A stretch of DNA of 64,000 bases from Oscheius dolichura (GCA_932521035.1 OW051495.1:8804001-8868000); one strand, 5' to 3'; counted from the first letter of the stretch, positions 45,890 to 55,198 are shown. Numbers and translations: made by a program. The notes: generated by a model from the letters alone, not told the origin.

Positions 45890-46080
45890 ATCAGATCACC
45901 TGGTCTTCTTCTCTCCCCTGTCCAATACTGTCTGCCATTATCCCATTCTGCTTCTCTCCTTCTCTCGTACCGTCCGTTTCTGCTTCTCTTCTGTCTGCTA
46001 ATCTCCTTCTGCTTCTATCCCTGTCTGTTTCGACCAGTCCGCTTCTCCCTCACTAGCATACCCATATTTGGTATTCGCCA
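45890..46080 (+). repeat. Pyrimidine-rich degenerate repeat upstream of MSP
   Basis: The unit TCTGCTTCTCTCC recurs about seven times. A matching piece, TGCTTCTCTCCCCTGCCCAA, lies at 55696-55740 directly before the MSP 3' fragment. This suggests that the two stretches once belonged to the same MSP gene unit or to a duplicated one. Confidence 0.6.
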
Positions 46081-46127
46081 ATCTGCTTCTCTCTCTTTAA
46101 CATGTCAAATTTTGCTTCTAAATGAAG

Positions 46128-46134
46128 TATAAAA
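46128..46134 (+). promoter_or_regulatory. TATA box of the MSP gene
   Basis: TATAAAA lies 48 bases before the MSP start codon. An identical spacing is seen at 55148-55154 before the small secreted peptide gene. Confidence 0.5.
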
Positions 46135-46181
46135 GAGTGCGGGTCGGTCTCCTCATCAACCCAACGACATCGACTGTCAAC

Positions 46182-46799
46182 ATGACTCAATCCGTTCCCC
46201 CCGGTGAGCTCAATATTTCTTTTTAGTGTTTCTTCTTCTTTGCTTGTTTGCTTCTCTCTTTTGAAACACCTTTCTCTTGACTTCTTTTGGCTGTTTGCAA
46301 ATGCATTTTGAACCTGGCACCAAAATTGGGCTGCAAATCTTTGCCAGCCCGCCTCTTACTCCTTTTGAATTTTGACGAGCACATCTACCACTCCAAGAAC
46401 AGGAGCAATTAAAACTGCCCTTTTGAATGATCAGCTCACTTCAATACCTTCAAAACCGTCTGGCCGATCAAAACTACGAATATAGCTTAACCAAACTAAT
46501 CTTTTTCTTTTCAGGAGACATCCAAACCCAGCCCGGATCAAAAATTGTGTTCAACTTCCCCTACGTAAGTCGCTGACTATCTTCAATTAATAACCTGTTA
46601 CTTTCAGGACGATAAGCACACCTACCACATCAGGATCATCAATACCTCCGCTCGTCGCATCGGTTGGGCTATTAAGACCACCAAGTTCAACTCCCCCTAC
46701 GACGACAAGCACACCTACCACATCAGGATCATCAATACCTCTGCACGCCGTATTGGTTGGGCAATTAAGACGACAATGAAAGGAACCACAAGCATATAG
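46182..46799 (+). pseudogene. msp: Major sperm protein gene, 5' part, with an internal duplication and truncated
   Basis: MSP forms the filament system of crawling nematode sperm. Exon 1 (46182-46203, MTQSVPP), exon 2 (46515-46564, GDIQTQPGSKIVFNFPY) and exon 3 (from 46608, [25 protein letters not shown]) match MSP very closely. The expected next residues (MKRLGVDPACG) are missing. The sequence instead repeats the block [19 protein letters not shown]...IKTT, this time without the intron that should separate PY and DD, and then leaves MSP at 46775 to reach a stop at 46799. The rest of the gene is found at 52517 and 55726. A TATA box precedes the start, so the locus may still be transcribed, but it cannot give a full MSP. 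Confidence 0.9.
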
Positions 46800-47150
46800 G
46801 ATGACGAGAAAAGAAAAATCTGAAAGGGAAAAGAAAAGGGTAAAACAAAAAAACTGCTCCTTTTTTGAGCCCGGTAACAACCAGCCGGTTTAAAATGGTT
46901 CCCCGTTTTGGGAGCTTTTGGGAAAAAAATAAAGGGTGAGGGAACCAGCCCATAATTGGCCAAGCACTGCTCCGTTTTTATGAGCCAGGCCCCGATCAGC
47001 CTGTCAAAATGGTTCCCCTGTATTTTTTACACGGGGGCAGGTAACCAGAGTCTGCCTGGACTAAAAGACTTGCTCCTGTTTTGGGAGCCAGGTAACAATC
47101 ACACCTGGAAGTAAAGTGGTTTCCCTGTTTTGGGGAGAAGGTAACTACGA
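46776..47150 (+). mobile_element. Retroelement 5' region joined to MSP (copy 1)
   Basis: Begins right after the MSP codons IKTT with ATGAAAGGAACCACAAGC and matches, in reverse complement, the stretch ending at 49941. It continues with three or four degenerate units of the type GTTTTGGGAGCCAGGTAAC and AAAATGGTTCCCC. The same kind of unit precedes and encodes the repeated part of the zinc-finger ORF downstream. Confidence 0.65.
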
Positions 47151-47510
47151 TCATACCTCGTAAATGATCCGACAAAAAAACTAACTAACCTGACATAAAA
47201 CCAAATAAGATTGAATAAAAGTGAAATTAAACAACCAGAATGGAGAAGGCGCGGCGCCCTATGGAGAACAATCAACAGAAGAGGTGGCAAGGACAGATGA
47301 ACTGAAGAACTGAACCATAAACGCTGGGAATAATGGTATAGAGAAGCCAAATGAATAACACAGAAGGCTCAACAAGGAAAGGGCTGGAACAATATGCAAC
47401 TCAAAATGATTCACGCCGGACTGGAAAAAACGGAACAAAATGCGAGGATATGAAGGACATTGGAAGAAACAGAAACGCCACAAACGGCACCCCCAGTAGG
47501 GAGTCGGTCA

Positions 47511-47656
47511 GGGGACAGGCATTGCGATCCAGCGAGCCCCTGGTGCGGCTACCCTGGGTTCTTTCTCTGGCCCCCTCGTCATTAATCACCCCGCCCCCCA
47601 TCCCAGCGTCCCCCAGCCCCCCGCAGGAATGCTTAACCGTTCCGCCCCGCAGCTCT
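47511..47656 (+). mobile_element. Short element, copy 1 (about 145 bases)
   Basis: Starts GGGGACAGGCATTGCGATCC and ends CCCCGCAGCTCT. It shares both ends and much of the middle (TAATCACCCCGCCCCCC) with a copy at 52385-52517. Here it is followed directly by MSP intron 1 sequence (AGCTTAACCAAAC). Confidence 0.7.
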
Positions 47657-47836
47657 AGCTTAACCAAACTAATCTTTTTCTTTTCAGGAGACATCTAAAC
47701 CCAGCCCTCGGCTAAAATTGTGTTCAACTCGCCCTACGTAAGCTGCAGTTCAAAAACCGCAGAGATGCTCATCCGTCTCGCCCCGCCGCCCCTGAACTCT
47801 TCCGCTCGTCGCATCGGTTGGGCAATTAAAACTACT
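47657..47836 (+). pseudogene. msp: Major sperm protein fragment (exon 2 and part of exon 3)
   Basis: 47657-47737 duplicates MSP intron 1 and exon 2 (46487-46564), but with a stop in place of Gln (GDI*TQP). After a degenerate stretch of about 60 bases, 47795-47836 reads [17 protein letters not shown] similarity ends exactly at this point and a retroelement ORF follows in the same frame. Confidence 0.85.
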
Positions 47837-47848
47837 GGAGGAGATAAT

Positions 47849-48748
47849 ATGGAGGTCTCACCAGGAAGAAAAAGCGACTCCACCACCTGTGATATATCAT
47901 ATGCAGATATGGTTTCAGGTCGGGTGAGGAAACAGCCCAGAAAGTATGTCCAAGGTAATAACGACCCGCCTTCAAAATGGGATCAGAGTTTCCCTTCTCA
48001 AGGGACAGGTAACGGCACGCCTGAGAAATGTGACCAGACTAACATTGAAAAAAGAACAGGTAACCACGGCACGCCTGAGAAATGTGACCAGACTAACATT
48101 GGAAAGAGAACAGGTAACCAATGCCCGCCTGAGAAATGTGGCAAGAAGAAAGACATAATCAGAGCCAGAGCAGGCAAAGACTTACAAGCAGAGAAGAAGC
48201 AAACCAGACAGCTCCCCATAATACCAGATTTGGAAGCAATCTCCATAGAAAAGACTACAACGAAAAACACAGTGAAATTATACTTTCCAGCTCCCAGAAA
48301 CCATCAGTGTGTGGATCCCTGCACCAGAACATTCAGCAACACGTATACCAAAAAAGAAAACCCAAGAGTAGAAGCTCAGTCTAGGTCAGATATCATAAAT
48401 CATCTAAAAAAAGATCACAAAATCACCACAGAAATGGAGTTCTACTGTAGAATATGTGAAAAGAAAATTTGTGACAGGGTAAGATACAACCCAAAAGATG
48501 ACCCAGTGGATAGACACATGGCTGGTCACGAAGAAAAACTCGAGAGAGCCCCCTGGGAAGGTGACTATGTATGCGGAAAATGCAAGTACCCACACAGAAA
48601 TGCAAAAGCTCTAGAAAATCATGTAAGAGGATGCAAACAAGAAAAAAATGCCCGGCTATTCTCCAGAAGAGACCATATGCAAGGAGAAGACAAGGAGACG
48701 GAAAGTATCCAGGATCCCATGAAGAAAATCGAAAATCCCCAGACATGA
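47849..48748 (+). CDS. Retroelement N-terminal ORF with zinc fingers
   Basis: Runs from an ATG (MEVSPGRKSDSTTCDISYAD) to a TGA at 48748, about 300 codons, and is open upstream into the MSP fragment. It holds three near-identical tandem repeats of about 19 residues (GTPEKCDQTNIGKRTGN type, 48006-48150), a basic linker, then zinc-finger-like clusters: CVDPC...H..KDH, CRICEKKIC...HMAGH and CGKCKYP...H..GC. N-terminal zinc fingers followed by a Ulp1-type protease are the layout of NeSL-clade non-LTR retrotransposons, first described in C. elegans. The ORF continues in the same frame after the stop, so this stop is probably decay. Confidence 0.75.
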   Translation: MEVSPGRKSDSTTCDISYADMVSGRVRKQPRKYVQGNNDPPSKWDQSFPSQGTGNGTPEKCDQTNIEKRTGNHGTPEKCDQTNIGKRTGNQCPPEKCGKKKDIIRARAGKDLQAEKKQTRQLPIIPDLEAISIEKTTTKNTVKLYFPAPRNHQCVDPCTRTFSNTYTKKENPRVEAQSRSDIINHLKKDHKITTEMEFYCRICEKKICDRVRYNPKDDPVDRHMAGHEEKLERAPWEGDYVCGKCKYPHRNAKALENHVRGCKQEKNARLFSRRDHMQGEDKETESIQDPMKKIENPQT

Positions 48749-49783
48749 GACAGACAGGGGAGTAATACCAACACCCCAGCCAATGTAATGAAAACACAAA
48801 GGCCAACAACGGAGAGGGAATTTGAATGTCTATTCATATCGTCAGGAATTGGAGCCTGGTACACCGACGAGGTAATAATATGGGCCATGAAGAAAATGAC
48901 CAATCTGCACTTATTGAACCAGCCAGATGGACCAGTATAAGAGCAGAAAACCACCCTCTCTTTACTAGCTCCAGAAATTGACGAGCACCCAATTACCCTG
49001 CTACCTATTTGTGAAAAAAGTCATTGGAAAATAATAATATTGAGAGTGAAAAATGGCGAGAGGAATGCAATATTTCTGGACCCTTTCCAGCCAAAAGAAA
49101 TACCGAACCATATTGCAGTCCCCATGGAGCAAGATCTCCAAGTAAAGTGGATAAATACAAACGCTTTCTATGACAAAGTCCCCAGACAAAATAATGGAAT
49201 AGATTGTGGGCCTATTATTTGTATCTACGCTTTATTGGCACACCAATTTCGTCTGCAAACTGGCATTAAAGACATCCCAACTCCTCTGTTGATGAGGGAG
49301 CAACTACAATGTGCCTATATGAACGAAAGAGAGGCAAATAAAAGCCAGGAGTCAGCAATACTCTCCCCAGGTCAACAAAGAAATGCCACGCCATCCCCCG
49401 GAAAACAAAACAACCCAAGGTCCATGATACCAGATCTCTTTGCTACAGTAGTTCGAACCCCTCCACAGCTAAAAAGACAGCCAAAGCCTGAAGTAGACAC
49501 TGAAGCTCTGATAGAACAATTCCAATCTTGGTTTACTATAAATGCAGTCAAATATATGGATACTGGGAGCCACTTTAACCAGCTGGAATGGATCGCAAAA
49601 ATAACCTCACTAGCAGCAGGACATATAACACGTAAACAGGCGGGTCTAACCTGTCTCCAAAAAAGAGTAGAGTATGGTCATTTAGTCCAAGCAGAGCCAG
49701 CCTGTCCCCAAAACGGGGAAATCGCATTTAGCAGGCGCAGTCGTCCGCCAAAACCTGCCGCCAAAACGGGGGAACCATTTTAA
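48749..49783 (+). pseudogene. Retroelement Ulp1-like cysteine protease domain
   Basis: Same reading direction as the zinc-finger ORF, with a stop at the join and another near 48940; open from 49040 to 49783. The Ulp1/C48 catalytic pattern is complete: His in CEKSHWKIIILRV, Asp in IFLDPF, Gln in KVPRQNNG and Cys in NGIDCGPIICIYA. A linker of about 150 residues follows, and the ORF ends where the inverted MSP/element piece begins (49740-49978). No reverse transcriptase follows, so the copy is internally deleted. In NeSL elements the protease lies N-terminal to the reverse transcriptase, consistent with this order. Confidence 0.78.
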
Positions 49784-49978
49784 CCGGCTGGTTGTTACCG
49801 GGCTCAAAAAAAGAGCAGTTCTTTTTGTTTTACTTATTTTAGGAACTTTTACCCTTTTCTTTTCCTTTTCAGATTTGCCCTTTCTCGTCGTTCTAGATGC
49901 TTGTGGTCCCTTTCGGTTCCTTTGTCTCTTTTCCTTTCGAGAGTAGTTTTGATTGCCCAACCAATACGGCGTGAGGTG
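49740..49978 (-). mobile_element. msp: Inverted retroelement 5' region joined to an MSP fragment (copy 3)
   Basis: The reverse complement of 49942-49978 reads [12 protein letters not shown], an MSP fragment. Immediately after the second Thr codon (49941 and below) it continues with element sequence matching 46776-46930, including GGGACCACAAGCATCTAGAA and AACAACCAGCCGG. So the same MSP/element junction occurs twice, in opposite orientations, about 3.2 kb apart. The MSP parts differ by several substitutions, so they are not a recent exact duplication. Confidence 0.8.
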
Positions 49979-50011
49979 CTGGGTTTGGCTATCTCCTGAC
50001 TAGGACAACTT

Positions 50012-50075
50012 TTCAGCTGTCAATTCCGTGGGTTCTATTTAGTTTTCATATGTCTAACAATTGCAAGTGATTTTA
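50012..50075 (+). repeat. Duplicated segment, copy 1
   Basis: CAGCTGTCAATTCCGTGGGT followed by TCTATTTAGTTTTCATATGTCT and ATTGCAA. It matches 52089-52145 at most positions. The two copies bracket the chemoreceptor gene at 50184-51985. Confidence 0.65.
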
Positions 50076-50183
50076 ATTCAACGAATGGAAATTAACACTT
50101 TATCGGGGAATTTTAAATTGGGAGAGAAAACTATAGGAAGTAACAGAGAGTTGTTGGAAAGGGGACACAGGAGTCACCTTCGT

Positions 50184-51985
50184 TTAATTACTCTTGGGAG
50201 GCGGGCGTGCATTTTTACATTGTCTATAGGCAATCCGAAGCAGCTCCAAAACGGCCATTCTATAGGGTTTGATAATTATAATTGTGGCTATTGAATTAAA
50301 AAAGGGATAAAGATTGATTAAACCGAAAAGTATCGTTTCTCCCCAACTTATGCGACCGTATACTGATTGATATCGTGAATCAGCCTCGGCGAATAGAAAA
50401 ATTGACGCTATTGAACTAGCCAATATTAGAAATGGGACTCCTAAATTCACGACGGGTAATAATATCTAAAATACTTGAATGTTACGTTGAACTACGGCTA
50501 CCTGAATAAATAACATCGTAGTGAGTCTTCTTTGTAATTGATAATTCTCAGTCGACATCAGTTTTGCCTCATTCTTGATTTTTTGATGGGTTAGATATGA
50601 CATGGCGCATAATAAATGATAATATAAAAAGAAACAACATACAGCCAAACCCACTGAAAATATCCAAGCTTTATGAAGCTGTATCAAGCTATTTTCATAA
50701 ATGACAGTCCCCTTGTTGGCCAGAGAATGGCACTCTCTTCCCATGGTCCCACGAGACGTGACCCATTTCGCTATATTCGCCACCCTTTGAAACCCCCAGA
50801 AAAAGTTTCACCAGCGGCGCACATGGTTCGTAGTTTGAAAATACCTCTGTTTATACCGAATAAAAGTGACTCGGCCGAAAATAATAGCAGTAATATCTGG
50901 AACTTCTGAATTCGCCAGAAGATGCCCCCTCATAACTCGACCAGATTGTGAGCTCCGAGACTGAAAATGCGTTTCTAGGGGGGTTCAAAGAATGGCGAAC
51001 ACAGCTTGTTAGTTGGTCCCGTTTCATGAGGCAATAGCAAGATTGTGCCATTCTCTGGTGAGAGATCACAGAATTGTGGATAAAAGTTACATATTGGGAA
51101 GTAGTATGGATTATCAGGTGACCAAAATAAAATAATATCATGCTCCAGGTCGAAATCATTCAGCAGAAAGGTCGCATTGTGTCTGGTGATAAAGTGTTCT
51201 AACTCCTGAAACCAAACCAAAAATATTCAAAACGTTCCATGCCATACCACACTTCCATCAGTCAGTTGTATAGACACTAGTGCAGAAAGAAGGAAGATTC
51301 CAATGGTTTCAACAATTTGAGTGAGGATAAATCTAAACGGCCTTTTTAGGTAATCGAATATGGCAAACACTTACTTAATTCCATTGCTTAATCGGAGTAC
51401 AAGCTGTATGTTATAGACAATGGCAAATCGCATTGCACATCCCTCAAATAAACTGCAGAAGCTAATTAAGACGATACCAATAAGTAAGGTAAACGAAATC
51501 ATTAGCATCTGACCAGATAGATAGCTGTTATTAATCTTGATTAAAGTAAGAGGAAATTGAGGCTGGTAGAGGTCAGGCCAAAATATAAAAACGAAGAGAT
51601 GAACTACTACCATACCACAAATCTAAATATTATTTTTTTTCGTCAGTTACAACTTTTTCCATCGTTAGTGCTTTCCTATAATTTTCTACACATCGGATTG
51701 CGCTGAACATTGGTTGGGTGATAGAAATGGAGCTCCTCTTTATGTGAGTTTTTAGATTTTCGAAATTGGTGCAGAAACCGCCGAGATGTTCTGCTTGCGG
51801 GCCGAACATACGGTATTCCGGTTAAAAGAGCTACAGCGAAGCGAACATACCGCAAGTTTCAGAAGATATAAACGGACAAATTTCATTTTATCAGGTGATT
51901 TCATAATAATGGCATAGACAAGAAATATGGAAGGTATATCCAACAGAATAGGGGCGGTTACAAGAAATAGATCTAATAGAAACAT
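50184..51985 (-). CDS. Seven-helix chemoreceptor (Sri/Srh type)
   Basis: Serpentine receptor with helices in this order: MFLLDLFLVTAPILLDIPSI, FLVYAIIMKSPDKMKFVRLY, an exon with MVVVHLFVFIFWPDLYQPQ and GQMLMISFTLLIGIVLISFC, MRFAIVYNIQLVLRL, an extracellular loop with FITRHNATFLLNDFDLEHD and NFYPQFCDLSPENGTILL, HKAWIFSVGLAVCCFFLYYH, QLQRRLTTMLFIQ, then NLGVPFLILASSIASIFLF, GLINLYPFFNSIATIIIIKP and YRMAVL. The start is taken at MFLLDL because the longer frame has no ATG. The C-terminal IIIIKPYR motif is typical of the Srh/Sri group. It lies between retroelement pieces and is bracketed by a duplicated segment, so it may have been moved here. Confidence 0.8.
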
Positions 51986-52088
51986 TAGAATCTCTTTTGT
52001 GCCCAATGAAAAAAAGTGGTCCGTTTGGTTTGAGGGGCGTACATGTGGTATGAAATTGCTTTAAATATACGAGAAACATCAATTTTTC

Positions 52089-52145
52089 AGCTGCCAGTTC
52101 CGTGGGTTCTATTTATTTTTTATATTTCTACTGATTGCAATTCAC
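52089..52145 (+). repeat. Duplicated segment, copy 2
   Basis: CAGCTGCCAGTTCCGTGGGT followed by TCTATTTATTTTTTATATTTCT and ATTGCAA. Partner of 50012-50075. Confidence 0.65.
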
Positions 52146-52337
52146 GTGGGTCGGCCTTACTTTGCCTGCTTCCGTCTTCTTATTTCCCTCCTTCAGGTGA
52201 TCAAATCACTAACCGTAACAATAGGACTAGTTACTGTAATCACCTTTGCCTTCTTTTTGCTCTCCAATTTGCGTTGGATTCCCGGCGAGATAAAGGAATA
52301 CCTGGACTGTTGCTTCAATATCTGGCTTGCTTTGTGA
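52146..52337 (+). pseudogene. Membrane protein fragment
   Basis: Open stretch reading VIKSLTVTIGLVTVITFAFF, LLSNLRWIPGEIKEYLDCCF and NIWLAL, then a GTGAGT donor. It looks like one hydrophobic helix plus a loop from a larger gene, cut off on the right by the short element at 52385. The parent family is not recognised. Confidence 0.4.
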
Positions 52338-52384
52338 GTTCTCTTCTTTGTTCTTTTCAAGAAGTATACTTCTTTACAGGTCGA

Positions 52385-52517
52385 GGGGACAGGCATTGCG
52401 ATCCAGCGAGCCCCTGGATCGCATACCCCGGTTCGTCCGCGGTCGCTGCACACGGCCCCTCTTCAGTAATCACCCCGCCCCCCGCCGGAATGCTAGTCCG
52501 TTCCACCCCGCAGCTCT
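52385..52517 (+). mobile_element. Short element, copy 2 (about 133 bases)
   Basis: Same start (GGGGACAGGCATTGCGATCC) and end (CACCCCGCAGCTCT) as 47511-47656, with a central difference. Its right end abuts the MSP codons KRLGVDPACG at 52517. Confidence 0.7.
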
Positions 52518-52548
52518 GAAGCGTTTGGGAGTTGACCCCGCTTGCGGA
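52517..52548 (+). pseudogene. msp: Major sperm protein fragment (KRLGVDPACG)
   Basis: TGAAGCGTTTGGGAGTTGAC and following bases encode KRLGVDPACG, the ten residues that directly follow the IKTT(N)M point where MSP similarity stops in the upstream pieces. A GTGAGT donor-like site follows, so this may be the end of an MSP exon. Confidence 0.85.
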
Positions 52549-52674
52549 GTGAGTTTTCTACATTTTCAGTAGCTGAATCGTCCCGGACGCTCAAAATTTT
52601 TGCTTTTAATCCTCTTTAATCCCGGATTTCTTGTTTCCTTCAAAAGTTGTTGACCCTCTGCTTGTCTTTTCCCT

Positions 52675-53415
52675 TTGTGGCTTCATCTCCTCGTTTTTAT
52701 AGAATGGGAAATTAAGTGGAGAACGCCCATACAGCCAGAAACATCACCTAGAGCTGAAGAATATGTACTGCGAACGCTGTCAGGATATTGTATTAACCTC
52801 GGGAAACCCCCGCAAGTCAACACACTACAACATATACAAGTACTCTGTAAGCAAAATAAGCCTTTAATGACACTTAGACACAACAGCATCGTGAAACTAC
52901 TAGTCAAAATAGGAACAAAATCACCATACCTCCTAACATTGGACTCGGTGATTCCAGAAAGCGAATCTCTACAACGCCCAGACATTGTCCTACGCCAACC
53001 CACCCCTACATCTGCCCCACATGAAATCATTATTATTGATGTTACCTGCCCGGGAGAATTTGATGACACATCCCTAGACAAAGCACACACCAACAAAATC
53101 ACAAAATATACCCATTTTCTCACCACACTCAACGCGACGCACACAAACGCCGCCAAACTTTATACCATGGTTGTAAGTGCACAAGGATGCTGGCGTACCG
53201 AAAATTATGAGACATTCAAAATCATGGGAATCCTACAACAAATACATAAACCGCTAGCTCAACTAATGTGCAAATCAGCTATTTCCTGGAGCAGATATAT
53301 ATACCACCACTCAAAAGCAGACCCTGAAAACCATTCCCCACCACCGAAACCATACTCATTAACTGAATTCCTTCGTAGAAATAAACATCGAAAGCAAAAC
53401 CCTAATCTCAAATAA
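52675..53415 (+). CDS. Retroelement restriction-like endonuclease (RLE) domain
   Basis: C-terminal part of a non-LTR retrotransposon of the RLE type (R2/NeSL/CRE group), which nicks the target DNA. It shows the PD-(x)n-D-type motif: an upstream RHNSIVKLLVKIG, then RPDIVLRQ, EIIIIDVTCPGEF and KAHTNKITKYTHFLTTLNA with the catalytic lysines. The element sequence seems to start near 52684 and joins MSP-intron-like DNA on the left. The reverse transcriptase that should precede it is absent. The orientation is the same as the zinc-finger/protease piece at 47849-49783, so both could be ends of one element whose middle was lost, or remains of two copies. Confidence 0.75.
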   Translation: MWLHLLVFIEWEIKWRTPIQPETSPRAEEYVLRTLSGYCINLGKPPQVNTLQHIQVLCKQNKPLMTLRHNSIVKLLVKIGTKSPYLLTLDSVIPESESLQRPDIVLRQPTPTSAPHEIIIIDVTCPGEFDDTSLDKAHTNKITKYTHFLTTLNATHTNAAKLYTMVVSAQGCWRTENYETFKIMGILQQIHKPLAQLMCKSAISWSRYIYHHSKADPENHSPPPKPYSLTEFLRRNKHRKQNPNLK

Positions 53416-53441
53416 AATAAGACACGAAAACTAACAAGTTA

Positions 53442-54147
53442 TTGGGAACAGGTCCAAACCAGAAACATTACCTAAACAGTTCAATGGCTGTCAAACCAGG
53501 TCAAATAACCAGATTTGGTCAAGCAGAACCTTCCAACAAATCATTCTCATCAGCTCCACCCCTTGGAAGATCACCGACAATGACGCCAGGAAGAAGAGCC
53601 ATTATCCAGATCGAAGAAAACAGCTTGCAAGGACTGTTCCCAGAGTGTAACAATATTTTCGACAGACTGGTAAGAACCTACGGAGGTTAGTGGCCACTTA
53701 CGCACAACATATACACTACATTTTCAGTAAAGGGTAATCAAGAGGTAAAAATCTGGATCGCATGCAAAAAAAATGATTCCTATCAAAAACCGCATAAAAG
53801 ACCTCCCCCACAGCCGCTACAACTTCACCACATCCTTCTCAGATTCTCTGCCGACAGACTTCACGAAACAAGATATGGCTGTAATAACAATCACTGATGA
53901 AGCTACAAACTTCAAACAAATGGTAGAGGCGATCACCATTCTCAATCCAAGCAATCGAATCCATGTATACGTTGGGAAGATTAACGACCAAATCAGAGTC
54001 ACAATGAAGAGAATGGTCGGACCTGGGACCTTCCTCCAGTTCCAATCCAAAATGGAATTTGCAATAGAAGCCGCCTGCCGATACGCTATGAAAATGAAGC
54101 TAATGAACCGTCGGTCCACGGAGAAGGAGAAAAAAAAGCTGCTATAA
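53442..54147 (+). CDS. Unknown ORF downstream of the RLE domain
   Basis: First part 53442-53690 (MGTGPNQKHYLNSSMAVKPG, RAIIQIEENSLQGLFPECNN, FDRLVRTYGG). A GTTAGT donor at about 53687 and a TTTTCAG at about 53729 would splice it to VKGNQEVKIWIACKK. A one-base shift in an A8 run (53765-53772) then leads into the long ORF ending at 54147, with FTTSFSDSLPTDFTKQDMAV, FKQMVEAITILNPSNRIHVY and AAKM-type basic residues near the end. This region is not a standard part of NeSL elements, which have a single ORF. I do not recognise the protein. Confidence 0.5.
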
Positions 54148-54410
54148 TGTCGGCCCTCACAGAATCAAAAGAGCAACAAAAGAAGACGCCTACTACCGTC
54201 AAACCGAAGCAATTCGGAATCAATCAAAGCGCTCAACAAAATCAGCAAGGACCATCGAAAAATCAGAAGAAAAACAGACTCTCAGAAGAGATGGAGAATC
54301 TGGAGATAGACAGAACAATCAACCCGTTCATCAACGCCAGCAACATCATACCGGCCACAGAAGAAGTGACAGAACAAAACAGCTCCTGTCGGATGGAAGA
54401 CCTTTTCTAG
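54147..54410 (+). CDS. Small glutamine/asparagine-rich ORF overlapping the stop of the previous ORF
   Basis: The ATG at 54147 overlaps the stop of the ORF before it (TAATG). The 87 residues are polar (KPKQFGINQSAQQNQQGPSK, then RLSEEMENLEIDRTINPF) and end in MEDLF. Stop-start overlaps of this kind support coupled translation in some eukaryotic retroelements and viruses. No family is recognised. Confidence 0.45.
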   Translation: MSALTESKEQQKKTPTTVKPKQFGINQSAQQNQQGPSKNQKKNRLSEEMENLEIDRTINPFINASNIIPATEEVTEQNSSCRMEDLF

Positions 54411-54545
54411 CCAAGTATAGGTGACAAACTTCTCTCTGCTACTATTCTTTACACATCAGTTTTTAGCCCTATTCGTATTTATCTATTGTACATATGTAAC
54501 CCCGGTTGGGGAATGTCAATAAAGATTAAAAGCCCTATCTCTATC
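54411..54545 (+). other. Probable 3' untranslated end of the retroelement
   Basis: Contains a small hairpin (ACCCCGGTTGGGGAATG), AATAAA (TGTCAATAAAGATT) and a short CTATCTCTATCTTTCT tail. The element-like sequence appears to end here; the tail may be the simple repeat left at insertion. Confidence 0.45.
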
Positions 54546-55198
54546 TTTCTCACTTCCTAACGAACCAACACCACACTCTCTTATAAAATAAGAATACGCT
54601 TAGTACCATTGCTAGAATTACTGAAAGACGCCAACCGACAGTGAAAATAATCAGAAAAACAAACTGAAATCACAGGCCTACCATTTCCCTAATAAAAGGT
54701 CACTTACCGGCTGTTTATAGTATTTATAAAAATATATATATATATATAGCGTCGGACTCGGGAATTCTTCTTTCTCTTGTCTTCTACATTTGTTAGTCTT
54801 TGAACGACAAAACTTTCCAACCATTGCTCCCTGAAATCATTTGAGAGTGTGCACAATAGTGTATTAGTTTCCACAATTCCCAGTTATCACTGTACTTCCT
54901 CAAAATAACACTCCAAGAGGAAAAGTGTGGAGAAAAGAAATGGATAGATAATGGCATCACCATGAGCTTCTGCTTCTGTTCTTTCCTGGAATCTCCAGTG
55001 TTTTCTCATAGGAACTGAATCTGACCCCTATACTTTGTCCTTGAGAAAAGAAGTGAGAAAAGTGAATATCTCATCGGAAGTCGTGACCTTTACTTATTTT
55101 TAACTTTGTTATTCCACCCCGCCACTTTAAATTTCTCATCTACTTCCTATAAAACCAGGTACCCATAGAGAGATAGCAACTGCCCCCTTCTCCTGACC
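54546..55198. other. Intergenic stretch
   Basis: Holds an (AT)n run at about 54731-54747 and a TATA box at 55148-55154 (TATAAAA) in front of the small secreted peptide gene. No gene seen. Confidence 0.5.
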
